Assembly (NCBI GenBank): GCA_027011235.1
Contig: JALVAI010000243.1
Coordinates: 1 to 8,297, forward strand
Reading direction: 5' to 3'
Length of the DNA stretch: 8,297 bases
Source: Desulfobulbaceae bacterium
GTDB lineage: Bacteria; Desulfobacterota; Desulfobulbia; Desulfobulbales; Desulfobulbaceae
The position numbers were made by a program, and so were the translations under genes. Shown here piece after piece: positions 1 through 7,291 of the stretch. The notes under the pieces are model-generated. The model ran no database searches, was not told where the DNA came from, and saw only the letters and a list, made by a program, of their open reading frames with translations. The stretch's first letter is position 1; each line of letters starts with the position of its first letter.

Positions 1-808
1 GGTCATACCGATCCTTCCGGACCATCTTGTCGGCCGTGGTAACCACTTCCTCCATACCGGCGGCGGCAAGTTTTTCCACCCTGGCCTGCAATTCCTCGTT
101 AAGGGCCGGGGGTTCAACCTCACGTTTTTCCTTGCCCACCTGCGACCGCAGATCGTTTTGCAGGGCTATGAGGGGCTGCATTCCCTCATGGGCGAAAAAA
201 ATCGCCTCCAGCACCACATCCTCGGCCAATTCCCCTGTCCGGCCTTCGACCATGACAACCGCCTTTTCGGTCCCGGCGACCACCAGATCCATGTCCGACT
301 TTTCCAACTCTGTTTTTGTCGGATTAAGGACATAGTCCCCATCAATATAGCCTACCCGGGCAGCGGCAATCGGTCCCTGCCAGGGAATATCGGAAATGGC
401 AAGGGCGGCCGAGGCGCCGTTCATGGCCAGAATGTCGGGATCGATTTCCTGGTCCGCCGAAAAAACGGTTATGATGACCTGGGTTTCGCACATATAGCCC
501 TTGGGAAAAAGCGGCCTGAGCGGTCTGTCGATCAGACGGCAGGTCAGCACCTCTTTTTCACTGGGACGACCGATTTCACGACGGAAATAACTTCCGGGAA
601 TACGGCCGGCGGCATACATCCGTTCCTGATACTCGATGGTCAGGGGTAAAAAACCCATGTCCTTGCTCTTTTTCTCCGCCACCGCCGTGACCAGCACCAT
701 GGTATCACCGCAGGTCACCACCACGGAGCCATTGGCCTGTTTTGCCATTTTTCCGGTTTCAAAGGCCATGCTGCGGCCACCGATAACGGTCTCAACTTTC
801 TTCTGCAT
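1..808 (-). CDS. pnp: Polyribonucleotide nucleotidyltransferase (PNPase), N-terminal part, runs off the window
   Basis: PNPase is a trimeric 3'-5' exoribonuclease that phosphorolyses RNA to nucleoside diphosphates and joins RNA-degrading complexes in the cytoplasm. I translated this frame by hand: 269 codons are open from the ATG at 808-806 to the window edge, out of about 700 expected. Residues about 1-215 match the first RNase PH domain and the rest enters the all-alpha linker domain. Diagnostic stretches are YFRREIGRPSE (74-84; Tyr replaces the first Phe of the usual FFRR RNA-binding loop) and RLIDRPLRPLFPKGY (91-105). The second, catalytic RNase PH domain and the KH and S1 domains lie outside the window. 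The start is fixed by an AGGAG ribosome binding site (814-818) five bases upstream. It follows rpsO, as in many bacteria, after a 310 bp structured leader. Confidence 0.97.
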   Translation of the reverse strand, partial: MQKKVETVIGGRSMAFETGKMAKQANGSVVVTCGDTMVLVTAVAEKKSKDMGFLPLTIEYQERMYAAGRIPGSYFRREIGRPSEKEVLTCRLIDRPLRPLFPKGYMCETQVIITVFSADQEIDPDILAMNGASAALAISDIPWQGPIAAARVGYIDGDYVLNPTKTELEKSDMDLVVAGTEKAVVMVEGRTGELAEDVVLEAIFFAHEGMQPLIALQNDLRSQVGKEKREVEPPALNEELQARVEKLAAAGMEEVVTTADKMVRKDRYD

Positions 809-857
809 ACATACTCCTGTCTCGGCCAGTGCCGATTGATGAAGGCCCAACAATCAC

Positions 858-882
858 TGCCGGGAAATCCTTTTTCCCGGCA
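858..882 (-). promoter_or_regulatory. Hairpin in the pnp leader
   Basis: TGCCGGGAAA (858-867) and TTTCCCGGCA (873-882) form a perfect 10 bp stem with a 5-base loop, about 50 bases upstream of the pnp start. No T-tract follows on either strand, so it is not a standard terminator. In E. coli the pnp leader contains a double-stranded stem that RNase III cuts before PNPase represses its own mRNA. A similar role here is an inference from position and shape. Confidence 0.55.
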
Positions 883-906
883 CTATGTCAATCCTTTGAA
901 ATCTTC

Positions 907-985
907 CGGGTTTCATACCCGTTCCCCCGGGGCATAATTCATGTGCGACACCCCGCAACCTGCAGGATGTCGTCCATTACCCGGG
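907..985 (-). promoter_or_regulatory. Extended stem-loop and small hairpin in the pnp leader
   Basis: A long interrupted stem spans 926-985. CCCGGG at 926-931 pairs with 980-985, TAAT at 935-938 with ATTA at 976-979, and CGACACCC at 946-953 with GGATGTCG at 965-972 (one G-U pair in the mRNA sense). The loop is 11 bases. Just downstream in the mRNA lies CGGGT/ACCCG at 907-921 with a 5-base loop. The remainder of the 809-1118 gap shows no gene and no convincing promoter. The structure fits a folded leader that could serve as an RNase III or PNPase control site, but this was not tested. Confidence 0.5.
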
Positions 986-1045
986 AATATTGTGTTTGTT
1001 ATGATCAAAGGCTGACGACCGCCATGTTCCATTATTGAAGAATCG

Positions 1046-1059
1046 CCCTGCGACCAGGG
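1046..1059 (-). other. Weak hairpin between rpsO and pnp
   Basis: CCCTG (1046-1050) and CAGGG (1055-1059) form a 5 bp stem with a 4-base loop, 60 bases after the rpsO stop. In the transcript it is followed by CGATTCTTC rather than a run of U. At best it is a leaky terminator or a 3'-end stabilising stem for the rpsO mRNA. Confidence 0.25.
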
Positions 1060-1118
1060 TAAAACGATTGCCAAAATAATAGCGCCCACGGTAGGACAAG
1101 CGCCTTTGCCGCAAGGTA

Positions 1119-1388
1119 TTACTTCCGGATTCCGAGTTCCTTGATCAGGTTCCGATACCTGGTTATGTCCTTTTTCTGCAGATATTTGAGCAGACTGCGC
1201 CGTTGTCCGACCAGCTTCAACAGGCCGCGCCTGGAATGATGGTCTTTGGCATGTTTTTTAAAATGCTCGGTCAGGTACTGAATCCGCTCCGTCAACAGGG
1301 CTATCTGCACCTCGCAGGAACCGGTATCGGTATCATGGGTCTTGAACTTCTCGATAATCTCTCTTTTCTTTTCAGTTGTCTGTGCCAC
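1119..1388 (-). CDS. rpsO: 30S ribosomal protein S15
   Basis: S15 is a primary 16S rRNA-binding protein. It docks at the three-way junction of helices 20-22 in the central domain and forms an intersubunit bridge. The 89-residue length is exactly that of the family. HDTDTGSCEVQIALLTERI (18-36) and DHHSRRGLLKLVGQRRSLL (49-67) are the hallmark helices that touch rRNA. The start codon is GTG (1388-1386), supported by a strong GGAGG (1395-1399) with a 6-base spacer. The gene lies between truB and pnp in the usual order. Its long leader with loop-to-ribosome-binding-site complementarity suggests S15 feedback control, which is known for this gene in several bacteria. Confidence 0.98.
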   Translation of the reverse strand: MAQTTEKKREIIEKFKTHDTDTGSCEVQIALLTERIQYLTEHFKKHAKDHHSRRGLLKLVGQRRSLLKYLQKKDITRYRNLIKELGIRK

Positions 1389-1510
1389 AATGGACCTCCA
1401 TTTATCGTCCTTCTGCTGCCAGGGAAGCCGTTACCGCGCCCTCAGCCTCCACAGGAGTCTGGATTAATCCGTTCCTTTGATCCGAACCGGAGGGACGGTC
1501 CGGGGAACGG
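1389..1510 (-). promoter_or_regulatory. Candidate autoregulatory leader of rpsO (S15 leader)
   Basis: The transcript can fold 1510-1469 into one hairpin. CCGTTCC pairs with GGAACGG, and directly stacked on it CCGGACC pairs with GGTTCGG through one G-U pair next to a G-C. There is a 6-base bulge on the 3' side and the 8-base loop is GTCCCTCC. The loop contains CCTCC, the exact complement of the rpsO ribosome binding site GGAGG at 1395-1399, about 90 bases downstream, so a pseudoknot masking translation is possible. A second GGAGG at 1446-1450 is a competing partner and can itself pair in a small CTCC/GGAG hairpin. S15 is known to recognise adjacent G-U/G-C pairs and three-way junctions. The regulatory role is inferred. 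No clear -35/-10 pair was seen in 1389-1574. Confidence 0.5.
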
Positions 1511-1574
1511 GGTAAGTCAACATATCTTCTTTCCCGATCTCTTCGCTATGTTAAGGATCAGGAACATTTTTTTA

Positions 1575-2333
1575 TTATTTTTTCGTACAGGCCAGGGCCT
1601 GGTCAACACTCATCATGGCCGATAACAGGTGTTCCAGCGCATTGTCCGCATCCAGCAGCGTGCCGGCAAGTGCGTCCTCGACCGTGAAACCGCTGCTCTC
1701 TGTCCGCCTGAGGGCATGCAGATGAGCGCCACAACCCAGTCTCTCTCCAATGTCAGCCGCCAGCACTCGAATATAGGTGCCGCGGCTGCAGGCAACCTCG
1801 CACTCAAGCAAATGTGTGCTGGCATCATAACCGAGACAGCAGAGGCTGTAAATTTCAATGGCCCTGGGTTCCTTGCGTATCATAATTCCCTGCCGGGCAT
1901 AATGATACAGGGGCTTGCCCTTGTGCTTTGCCGCTGAAAAGGGCGGCGGTGCCTGCAGTTGCGGGCCGACAAACCCCTTCAGGCATTGTTCGATGTCCGC
2001 AGGCGTCAAATCGGGAACAGCTCCGGTGGCTGTTATTCTGCCTTCCCGGTCCTGGGTCTCGGTTTCCATGCCAAGCTGCAAAACAGCCCGATACCGTTTC
2101 CTTCCCTGCATGAACTCTTCTATATGCCTGGTCGCTCCCCTGCCCGCGCAGACAATAAGCAACCCCGAGGCAAAGGGGTCCAGGGTGCCGGCATGCCCGA
2201 CCTTTTTCACCCCGAGCAGTCGACGTACCTTACGGACAATGCCAAAAGAGGTGATGCCGGTCGGCTTGTCGATCAGAATTACCCCCGCCGAAAAAGGCCG
2301 ACCGTTGACCAGAACAGGTTCCCATTTGGCCAT
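1575..2333 (-). CDS. truB: tRNA pseudouridine(55) synthase TruB
   Basis: TruB converts U55 in the T-loop of elongator tRNAs to pseudouridine and also acts as a tRNA chaperone. The catalytic block GHAGTLDPFASGLL (46-59) carries the nucleophile Asp52. The N-terminal GVILIDKPTGITSF (17-30), KRYRA (79-83) and RGTYIR (184-189) are further family motifs. At 252 residues it is shorter than the E. coli protein (314), and little sequence follows the catalytic domain, so a C-terminal PUA-like domain seems to be missing. The ATG at 2333-2331 is forced: an in-frame TGA lies two codons upstream, and the next part is the conserved core. No good ribosome binding site precedes it. The gene follows rbfA after 43 bp and ends 186 bp before rpsO. 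Confidence 0.96.
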   Translation of the reverse strand: MAKWEPVLVNGRPFSAGVILIDKPTGITSFGIVRKVRRLLGVKKVGHAGTLDPFASGLLIVCAGRGATRHIEEFMQGRKRYRAVLQLGMETETQDREGRITATGAVPDLTPADIEQCLKGFVGPQLQAPPPFSAAKHKGKPLYHYARQGIMIRKEPRAIEIYSLCCLGYDASTHLLECEVACSRGTYIRVLAADIGERLGCGAHLHALRRTESSGFTVEDALAGTLLDADNALEHLLSAMMSVDQALACTKK

Positions 2334-2376
2334 GAGTCAACCGTTTATCTGCAGCCAGGCCCCTTGCCGCAGTTTT

Positions 2377-2787
2377 TCAATGGTGGTCATCGCCCTGATC
2401 ATGCTCTGTCGCTATCTCCTTTAACAACCTTTCAATACGGTCAACCTCTTCGTTGACATCATCAAAGTAAAAAGTCAGATCAGGCGTATAGCGCAGGTTT
2501 ATTGTTCTTGCCAGGTGACTGCGAAAAAAACCCCTTGCCTTGCGCAGGGCCCGCAACACGACTTTGGCATCACCACCCACCGGCAAAACAAAATAGATCC
2601 TTGCCTGTTTCAGGTCCGGAGAAACCACCACCTGGGAAAAACTTATCGTCGCAAGACGCGGATCCGCCACCTCCCGCAACAACAGAAGGGACAGCTCGTT
2701 TTTTATCGCCTCAGCCACCCTTTTGGGACGGGTGGATTTAGGTTTTCCCAGACCGGGGAGGCTAAAATCAAATTCCATCGATACCAT
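2377..2787 (-). CDS. rbfA: 30S ribosome-binding factor A
   Basis: RbfA is a single KH-fold protein that binds the immature 30S subunit near the 5' end of 16S rRNA and helps late maturation and cold adaptation. At 136 residues it has the usual size. RPKRVAEAIKNELS (20-33) is the first helix, VSPDLKQARIY (55-65) the conserved strand and turn, and LRYTPDLTFYFDD (98-110) the C-terminal strand. The tail EHDQGDDHH is acidic and His-rich, and probably disordered. The start is uncertain. ATG at 2787-2785 gives the longest form but lacks a spaced ribosome binding site. ATG at 2778 (Met4) has a GGATGG-like stretch upstream. It begins only 9 bp after the infB stop, consistent with co-translation. Confidence 0.95.
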   Translation of the reverse strand: MVSMEFDFSLPGLGKPKSTRPKRVAEAIKNELSLLLLREVADPRLATISFSQVVVSPDLKQARIYFVLPVGGDAKVVLRALRKARGFFRSHLARTINLRYTPDLTFYFDDVNEEVDRIERLLKEIATEHDQGDDHH

Positions 2788-2796
2788 CCAGAGGTG

Positions 2797-5541
2797 TTAC
2801 AGGCTTGCCTCGACCTCCTCCATGACAAAGGCCTCGAGGGTATCGCCGATCTTGATGTCATTAAAATTCTCGACCCCGATACCACACTCGTAGCCGCTTA
2901 ACACCTCCTTGACGTCATCCTTGAATCGCTTGAGTGATGCGATCTTACCGGTATAGATCACCACGCCGTCCCGCAGGACCCGTACGCCGGCATTACGTTC
3001 GATCTTGCCGTCAACCACCGCACAACCGGCAATGGTACCAACCTTGGGGACATGAAAGGTCTCCCTGACTTCGGCCGTACCAATGACCCGTTCCGTAAAC
3101 GTTGGTTCCAGCATTCCGACCATGGCCTTTTCAATGTCTTCCAGGGCGTGGTAAATAACCTCATACGAACGGATGTCCACACCCTCGCGCTCGGCAAGGT
3201 CCTTCACCTTGACCGAAGGCCGGACATTAAAACCGATAATAATCGCATCCGAGGCAACGGCAAGATGAACGTCATTTTCCGTTATCGAACCTGTGCCTTC
3301 ATGCAGTACCCTGACCTTGACCTCATCGGTGGACAACTTTTCCGCCGCCTGGCCAAATGCCTGCAATGTTCCCTGCACATCGGCGCGCAATATGATTTTC
3401 AGTTCCTGAACATCCTGCTCCGCCATCTTTTCAAACAGGTTGTCCAGGGACACCTTGGATGCCGAGGCCAGTTCGCTCTCCCTGGCCTTGAGCTGCCGGG
3501 AAGCGGCAACCGACTTGGCCATTTTTTCATCGGGCACGACAACAAATTCATCGCCGGCGTGGGGAACTCCGCTGATCCCCTGCACCTCCACCGGAATGGC
3601 CGGCCCTGCCTCCTGGACCCGTTCTCCGCGCTCATTCAAGAGCATACGGACCTTGCCGCTGAACATGCCGGCAACAAAATTATCCCCGGTGCGCAGGGTT
3701 CCCTCCTGCACAAGCACCGTGGCCACCGGACCACGTCCCTTGTGCAGCTGGGCCTCGATAATGGTCCCCTTTGCCCGTCGCGTCGGATCGGCCTTCAACT
3801 CGAGCAATTCAGCCAGCAACTGGATATTTTCCAGCAACTCCTCGATACCGATCCCCTTTTTGGCCGAGGTCTCGCAAAAAATCGTATCTCCGCCCCAGGC
3901 CTCGGGCAGGAGCCCGAACTCTCCCAGCTCCCGCTGGACCCGTTCCGGATTGGCATTATCCTTGTCGATCTTGTTGACAGCCACCACAATGGGCACATCC
4001 GCTGCCTGGGCGTGGGCAATGGCCTCCTTGGTCTGGTCCATCACGCCATCGTCGGCAGCCACGACCAGGACCACGATATCGGTCACCTTGGCGCCACGGG
4101 AACGCATTTCAGTGAATGCCGCATGGCCGGGTGTATCGACAAAGGTCAAATCCCCGGATGGAGACTTGACATGATAGGCGCCGATATGCTGGGTAATACC
4201 ACCGGCCTCTCCCTCGGCCACGTCTGTTTTCCGTATGGCGTCAAGGATAGAGGTCTTGCCGTGATCGACATGGCCCATCACCGTTACCACCGGCGGACGG
4301 GGCACGGCCTCGCCGCCCTGCTCATCTTCCTGGACCTGGAGAGCTTCAATTTCAAGCTCTTCGGTCATGGCCTGTTCCACCTCATACCCAAAATCCGATG
4401 CCACGAGGATGGCCGTATCAACATCGAGGGACTGGTTGACGGTGGCCATGACCCCAAGCCCCATGAGCTTGGCGATCACCTCCCCCACCTTGACACCCAT
4501 TCTCTTGGCCAGCTCGCCAACGGCAATGGTTTCCACCACCTTGATCCGTTTCTTGATCGCCTTTGTCTCAGCAACAGGCGTCTGGGGCGCCGATTTTTTC
4601 CTGGAAGCATCCTTTCTTTTCCGTCCGCGGCGGGGACGCATATACTCGACATCGCCATTCCGGGAAAAATCAATGCGGCGACGCCCCTTCTTGCCGCCCT
4701 TGCCTCCCTTTCTGGACCTGTCCTGCTCACTGCCGATGGCAACCACCCGCTTGCCCTTTTTCTTCCCCCGTGCCGGGCCACGATCACCAATATTCAACGG
4801 TTCCTGCATGGGGCCGCCACCTGCCTGTTTTGAGCGAGCGGGCCGCCTTGCAGGACGTGTTTTCCTCTCCGGGACCTGGATGGTGACCTGTCCCACAACC
4901 CTGGCCAGACTTTTGGGACGTTTCGGCTCTTCGGGTTGTTTTTCTTCCGGTTCCTCAGGGGCGGCAGCGGATTCTTCCTCAACAGATTCTGTTGCCGGTT
5001 GGGGTGTTTCCTGTTCCTGATTGGTCTCCCCTTCTTCCTGGACAGAGGCCGGTGATTCCCCTTCAGATTTCTCCCCGTCCGGTTCCGTGTCCGCCTCGAT
5101 TGTTTCATCGGCAGAAACTGGTCGGGATTCTTCATCGGCAGCGACCGGTTTTACTTCTTCCATCTCCCCGGTCCGCGGAGCAACACTCTCGACCACAGGT
5201 TCGGAAGATTCCTTCACCGGCTCGTCCGGGGTTGTCTCCACGGCCCGACTGATCTCTTCCTCCCTGGCGGCCTTTTCCTTCTGGGCCTTGGAGCGGCGGC
5301 GGACAACCGTTTTTGTCCGTCTGCGCACCTTTGTCGGCCGTTTTTTCATCTGGATATGTTCATCGGTGACCTCAACCGCCCCGTGTCCAAACACCTTGCG
5401 GCGAATCTCGGCAGCCATATCTTCATCCACCGTTGAACTATGCCCTTTGATCGGATATCCCAAGGCTATAAGCTTATCAGCCAGCTCCTTGCTTTTCAGT
5501 CCCGCCTCTTTGGCCAACTCATAAATACGGACCCTGCTCAT
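2797..5541 (-). CDS. infB: Translation initiation factor IF-2
   Basis: IF2 is the GTPase that brings initiator fMet-tRNA to the 30S subunit and promotes 50S joining. The 914 residues contain, in order: a first IF2_N module (1-50), a basic stretch (66-95), a Glu/Pro/Ala-rich linker (about 96-208), a Lys/Arg/Gly-rich stretch (225-320), a second IF2_N-like module (333-388), the G domain, and domains II, III and IV to the end. G-domain motifs are complete: GHVDHGKT (423-430), GGITQHIGA (447-455), DTPGH (469-473), NKID (523-526) and SAK (559-561). The ATG overlaps the ylxR stop by four bases and has AGGAG (5548-5552) with a 6-base spacer, so it can be translated both by coupling and independently. 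The C-terminal fMet-tRNA-binding domain is intact. No frameshift was seen. Confidence 0.98.
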   Translation of the reverse strand: MSRVRIYELAKEAGLKSKELADKLIALGYPIKGHSSTVDEDMAAEIRRKVFGHGAVEVTDEHIQMKKRPTKVRRRTKTVVRRRSKAQKEKAAREEEISRAVETTPDEPVKESSEPVVESVAPRTGEMEEVKPVAADEESRPVSADETIEADTEPDGEKSEGESPASVQEEGETNQEQETPQPATESVEEESAAAPEEPEEKQPEEPKRPKSLARVVGQVTIQVPERKTRPARRPARSKQAGGGPMQEPLNIGDRGPARGKKKGKRVVAIGSEQDRSRKGGKGGKKGRRRIDFSRNGDVEYMRPRRGRKRKDASRKKSAPQTPVAETKAIKKRIKVVETIAVGELAKRMGVKVGEVIAKLMGLGVMATVNQSLDVDTAILVASDFGYEVEQAMTEELEIEALQVQEDEQGGEAVPRPPVVTVMGHVDHGKTSILDAIRKTDVAEGEAGGITQHIGAYHVKSPSGDLTFVDTPGHAAFTEMRSRGAKVTDIVVLVVAADDGVMDQTKEAIAHAQAADVPIVVAVNKIDKDNANPERVQRELGEFGLLPEAWGGDTIFCETSAKKGIGIEELLENIQLLAELLELKADPTRRAKGTIIEAQLHKGRGPVATVLVQEGTLRTGDNFVAGMFSGKVRMLLNERGERVQEAGPAIPVEVQGISGVPHAGDEFVVVPDEKMAKSVAASRQLKARESELASASKVSLDNLFEKMAEQDVQELKIILRADVQGTLQAFGQAAEKLSTDEVKVRVLHEGTGSITENDVHLAVASDAIIIGFNVRPSVKVKDLAEREGVDIRSYEVIYHALEDIEKAMVGMLEPTFTERVIGTAEVRETFHVPKVGTIAGCAVVDGKIERNAGVRVLRDGVVIYTGKIASLKRFKDDVKEVLSGYECGIGVENFNDIKIGDTLEAFVMEEVEASL

Positions 5542-5780
5542 TCAATACTCCTGTCCTGTTTCGTCAATACTTTATAACGAAATGCCCGGTTCAACCCTTT
5601 CTTATTCTTCAACAATCGTTCCAAGCAAGACTCCTGTCGGCAGCAGTATACTGCACGTCCGGGAAATATCCTGCTCTCCACCATTACACCTCTGTCCAAC
5701 ACAAAACGCCGCAATTCCCGCTTGGGCCGCCTGGCTCCGCATCCCTTGCAGGTACGTACAGGCACATGCCCCCGCTTCAT
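5538..5780 (-). CDS. ylxR: YlxR-family (DUF448) RNA-binding protein
   Basis: This is a small basic protein of 80 residues, found between nusA and infB in many bacteria but absent from E. coli. The family signature RTCKGCGARRPKREL (9-23) with Cys11 and Cys14 is clear. The second half carries GRAVYCC (41-47) and Cys52, where most members have a GRGAY(V/L)C form. Family structures suggest an RNA- or nucleic-acid-binding surface. In Bacillus subtilis the homologue is reported to modulate RNase P; whether that applies here is unknown. The ATG overlaps the nusA TGA, and the 20 bases upstream (5781-5800) contain no GGAG-like site, so translation probably depends on ribosomes finishing nusA. Its own stop overlaps the infB start in the same way. 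Confidence 0.93.
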   Translation of the reverse strand: MKRGHVPVRTCKGCGARRPKRELRRFVLDRGVMVESRIFPGRAVYCCRQESCLERLLKNKKGLNRAFRYKVLTKQDRSIE

Positions 5781-7228
5781 TGGGATTTAGCATTATCGTC
5801 TCCGGTGGCCGGCTGATTCTCTGCCGGTGCATCTTCCTCCTGCGAGGAACCAGCGGTTTCCGCCGCGGCATCTTCAGGCGCCGGTCCCGGGGCCTCAGCC
5901 TCCCCAGCAACGGGCCCTGGTCCCTGCCCGTCCCCACCTGGTTCAGCCCGATCAATCGCTGCGGGCTGCTGTTCACTCTCCATGTCCACCGGCGGAATTT
6001 CAGCGGCAAGGATCTTTATTGTCTCGGCCTGCTCTTCTCCTATTCGGCCGGCGGCAGCAATCTCTCCCGGCTCCATTTCGGCCAGCGTAGCCGCGGAAAG
6101 GATTCCGGCGGCAAAAAAACGGTCCGCCATCCCCTCATCAACGCCCTCGATGGCAATCAGACTCCGATAACCGGGATTTTCAAGATTTGCATACCGTTGT
6201 TCGCTCTTGACATCAATACGCCAATTCATCAGTTTGGATGCCAACCGCACGTTCTGCCCCTGCCGACCGATGGCCAGAGACAGCTGATCATCCGGAACAA
6301 CAACCAGCAGAAGTTTATTTTCCTCATCGACAATGACCATGGAAACTTCCGCCGGCGCCAGGGCATTGTACACATATTTGGCCGGATCAGGACTCCAGGG
6401 AACAATATCGATCCGCTCCCCCTGCAATTCCTGGACAACATTCTGTACCCGCGACCCCTTCAGACCGACACAGGCTCCCACCGGATCAACATCCGATTCG
6501 ATGGAGGACACCGCAATCTTGGCCCGGAACCCGGGCTCCCGGCTGCACCCCATTATTTTGACGATACCCTCTGCAATTTCAGGAACTTCCAATTCAAAAA
6601 GTTTAATAAGAAACTCGTTGCAGGTGCGGCTGAGCACCAGTTGCGCATCTCTGCTGTCCTGGCGCACCTCCTGCAGGTAGGCACGAATACGATCACCTTG
6701 TTTGAAGGAGCGTTTGGGGATCTGTCCCTCCCTGGGCAGGACAGCATCGGTCCGCCCCAGGTTGACGATCATCTTCCCCCGTTCAAAACGCTGGACAATC
6801 CCGTTGACGATGGTTCCCTGGCGATCACGAAACATATCGTAAATGACTTCGCGTTCGGCATCCCGCATCCGGTGAATGATCACCTGTTTTGCCGACTGGG
6901 CCGCTATCCTGCCAAGATCGGCTATATTGTCAAGTTTCTCCCCGAGATCATCCTCCAGCTCAACCTCAGGATCCAGCCTCCGCGCCTCATCCAGGGAAAT
7001 TTCCGTTTCCTCGTCAAAGACCTCTTCCACCACGGTCCGGTACTGAAACACCTCGATTTCACCGAGCTCTTCATTAAACTGCACCTCGATGTCCCGCCGG
7101 CTGCCAAACTTTTTCCTGACCGCAGACCGGACAGCCTCTTCAATGGCATCAATCAACAATGCCCTGTCAATGCCCTTATCACGGCAAATCTGATCGAGAA
7201 TTCTCTTTAAATTTTCCGTTCCCACCAT
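5777..7228 (-). CDS. nusA: Transcription termination/antitermination protein NusA
   Basis: NusA binds RNA polymerase and nascent RNA, increases pausing and acts in termination and antitermination. The 483 residues are arranged as the polymerase-binding N-terminal domain (1-130), S1 (135-200), KH1 (about 230-280, with GACVGLKGSRVQNVVQEL at 251-268), KH2 (about 300-345, AIGRQGQNVRLASKL at 319-333) and one helix-hairpin-helix repeat (355-410). A Pro/Ala/Glu-rich acidic tail follows (411-483) and looks disordered. E. coli NusA (495 residues) instead has two acidic repeat domains after KH2. The ATG at 7228-7226 has GGAG (7236-7239) with a 7-base spacer. The stop overlaps the ylxR start by ATGA. 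An unusual palindrome lies in the gap upstream. Confidence 0.98.
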   Translation of the reverse strand: MVGTENLKRILDQICRDKGIDRALLIDAIEEAVRSAVRKKFGSRRDIEVQFNEELGEIEVFQYRTVVEEVFDEETEISLDEARRLDPEVELEDDLGEKLDNIADLGRIAAQSAKQVIIHRMRDAEREVIYDMFRDRQGTIVNGIVQRFERGKMIVNLGRTDAVLPREGQIPKRSFKQGDRIRAYLQEVRQDSRDAQLVLSRTCNEFLIKLFELEVPEIAEGIVKIMGCSREPGFRAKIAVSSIESDVDPVGACVGLKGSRVQNVVQELQGERIDIVPWSPDPAKYVYNALAPAEVSMVIVDEENKLLLVVVPDDQLSLAIGRQGQNVRLASKLMNWRIDVKSEQRYANLENPGYRSLIAIEGVDEGMADRFFAAGILSAATLAEMEPGEIAAAGRIGEEQAETIKILAAEIPPVDMESEQQPAAIDRAEPGGDGQGPGPVAGEAEAPGPAPEDAAAETAGSSQEEDAPAENQPATGDDNAKSQ

Positions 7229-7291
7229 GATTTTACTCCAGCTTTGCCGGTTGGCCTGTAACCTCTCATACCGGACTCACTTATTTGGCCA

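Noticed and set aside
158..649. Plus-strand open frame of 163 codons opposite pnp
   Set aside because: The minus strand reads PNPase without interruption across the whole stretch.
863..891. Consensus -35 box TTGACA (886-891, minus strand) upstream of pnp
   Set aside because: At spacings of 16-18 bases there is only ATTTCC-like sequence inside the hairpin, with no acceptable -10 box, so a promoter call is not supported.
829..1038. 69-codon plus-strand frame in the rpsO-pnp gap
   Set aside because: It has no ribosome binding site and no recognisable motif, and it overlaps the pnp leader hairpins that explain the region better.
3052..4833. A 593-codon open frame on the plus strand inside infB
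   Set aside because: It is antisense to a perfectly conserved IF2 frame, and its translation shows no recognisable domain and a biased composition. It arises from codon usage of the opposite strand.
5582..7210. A 542-codon open frame on the plus strand opposite nusA
   Set aside because: It is antisense to intact NusA with all its domains. The predicted protein resembles no family I know and has no convincing ribosome binding site.
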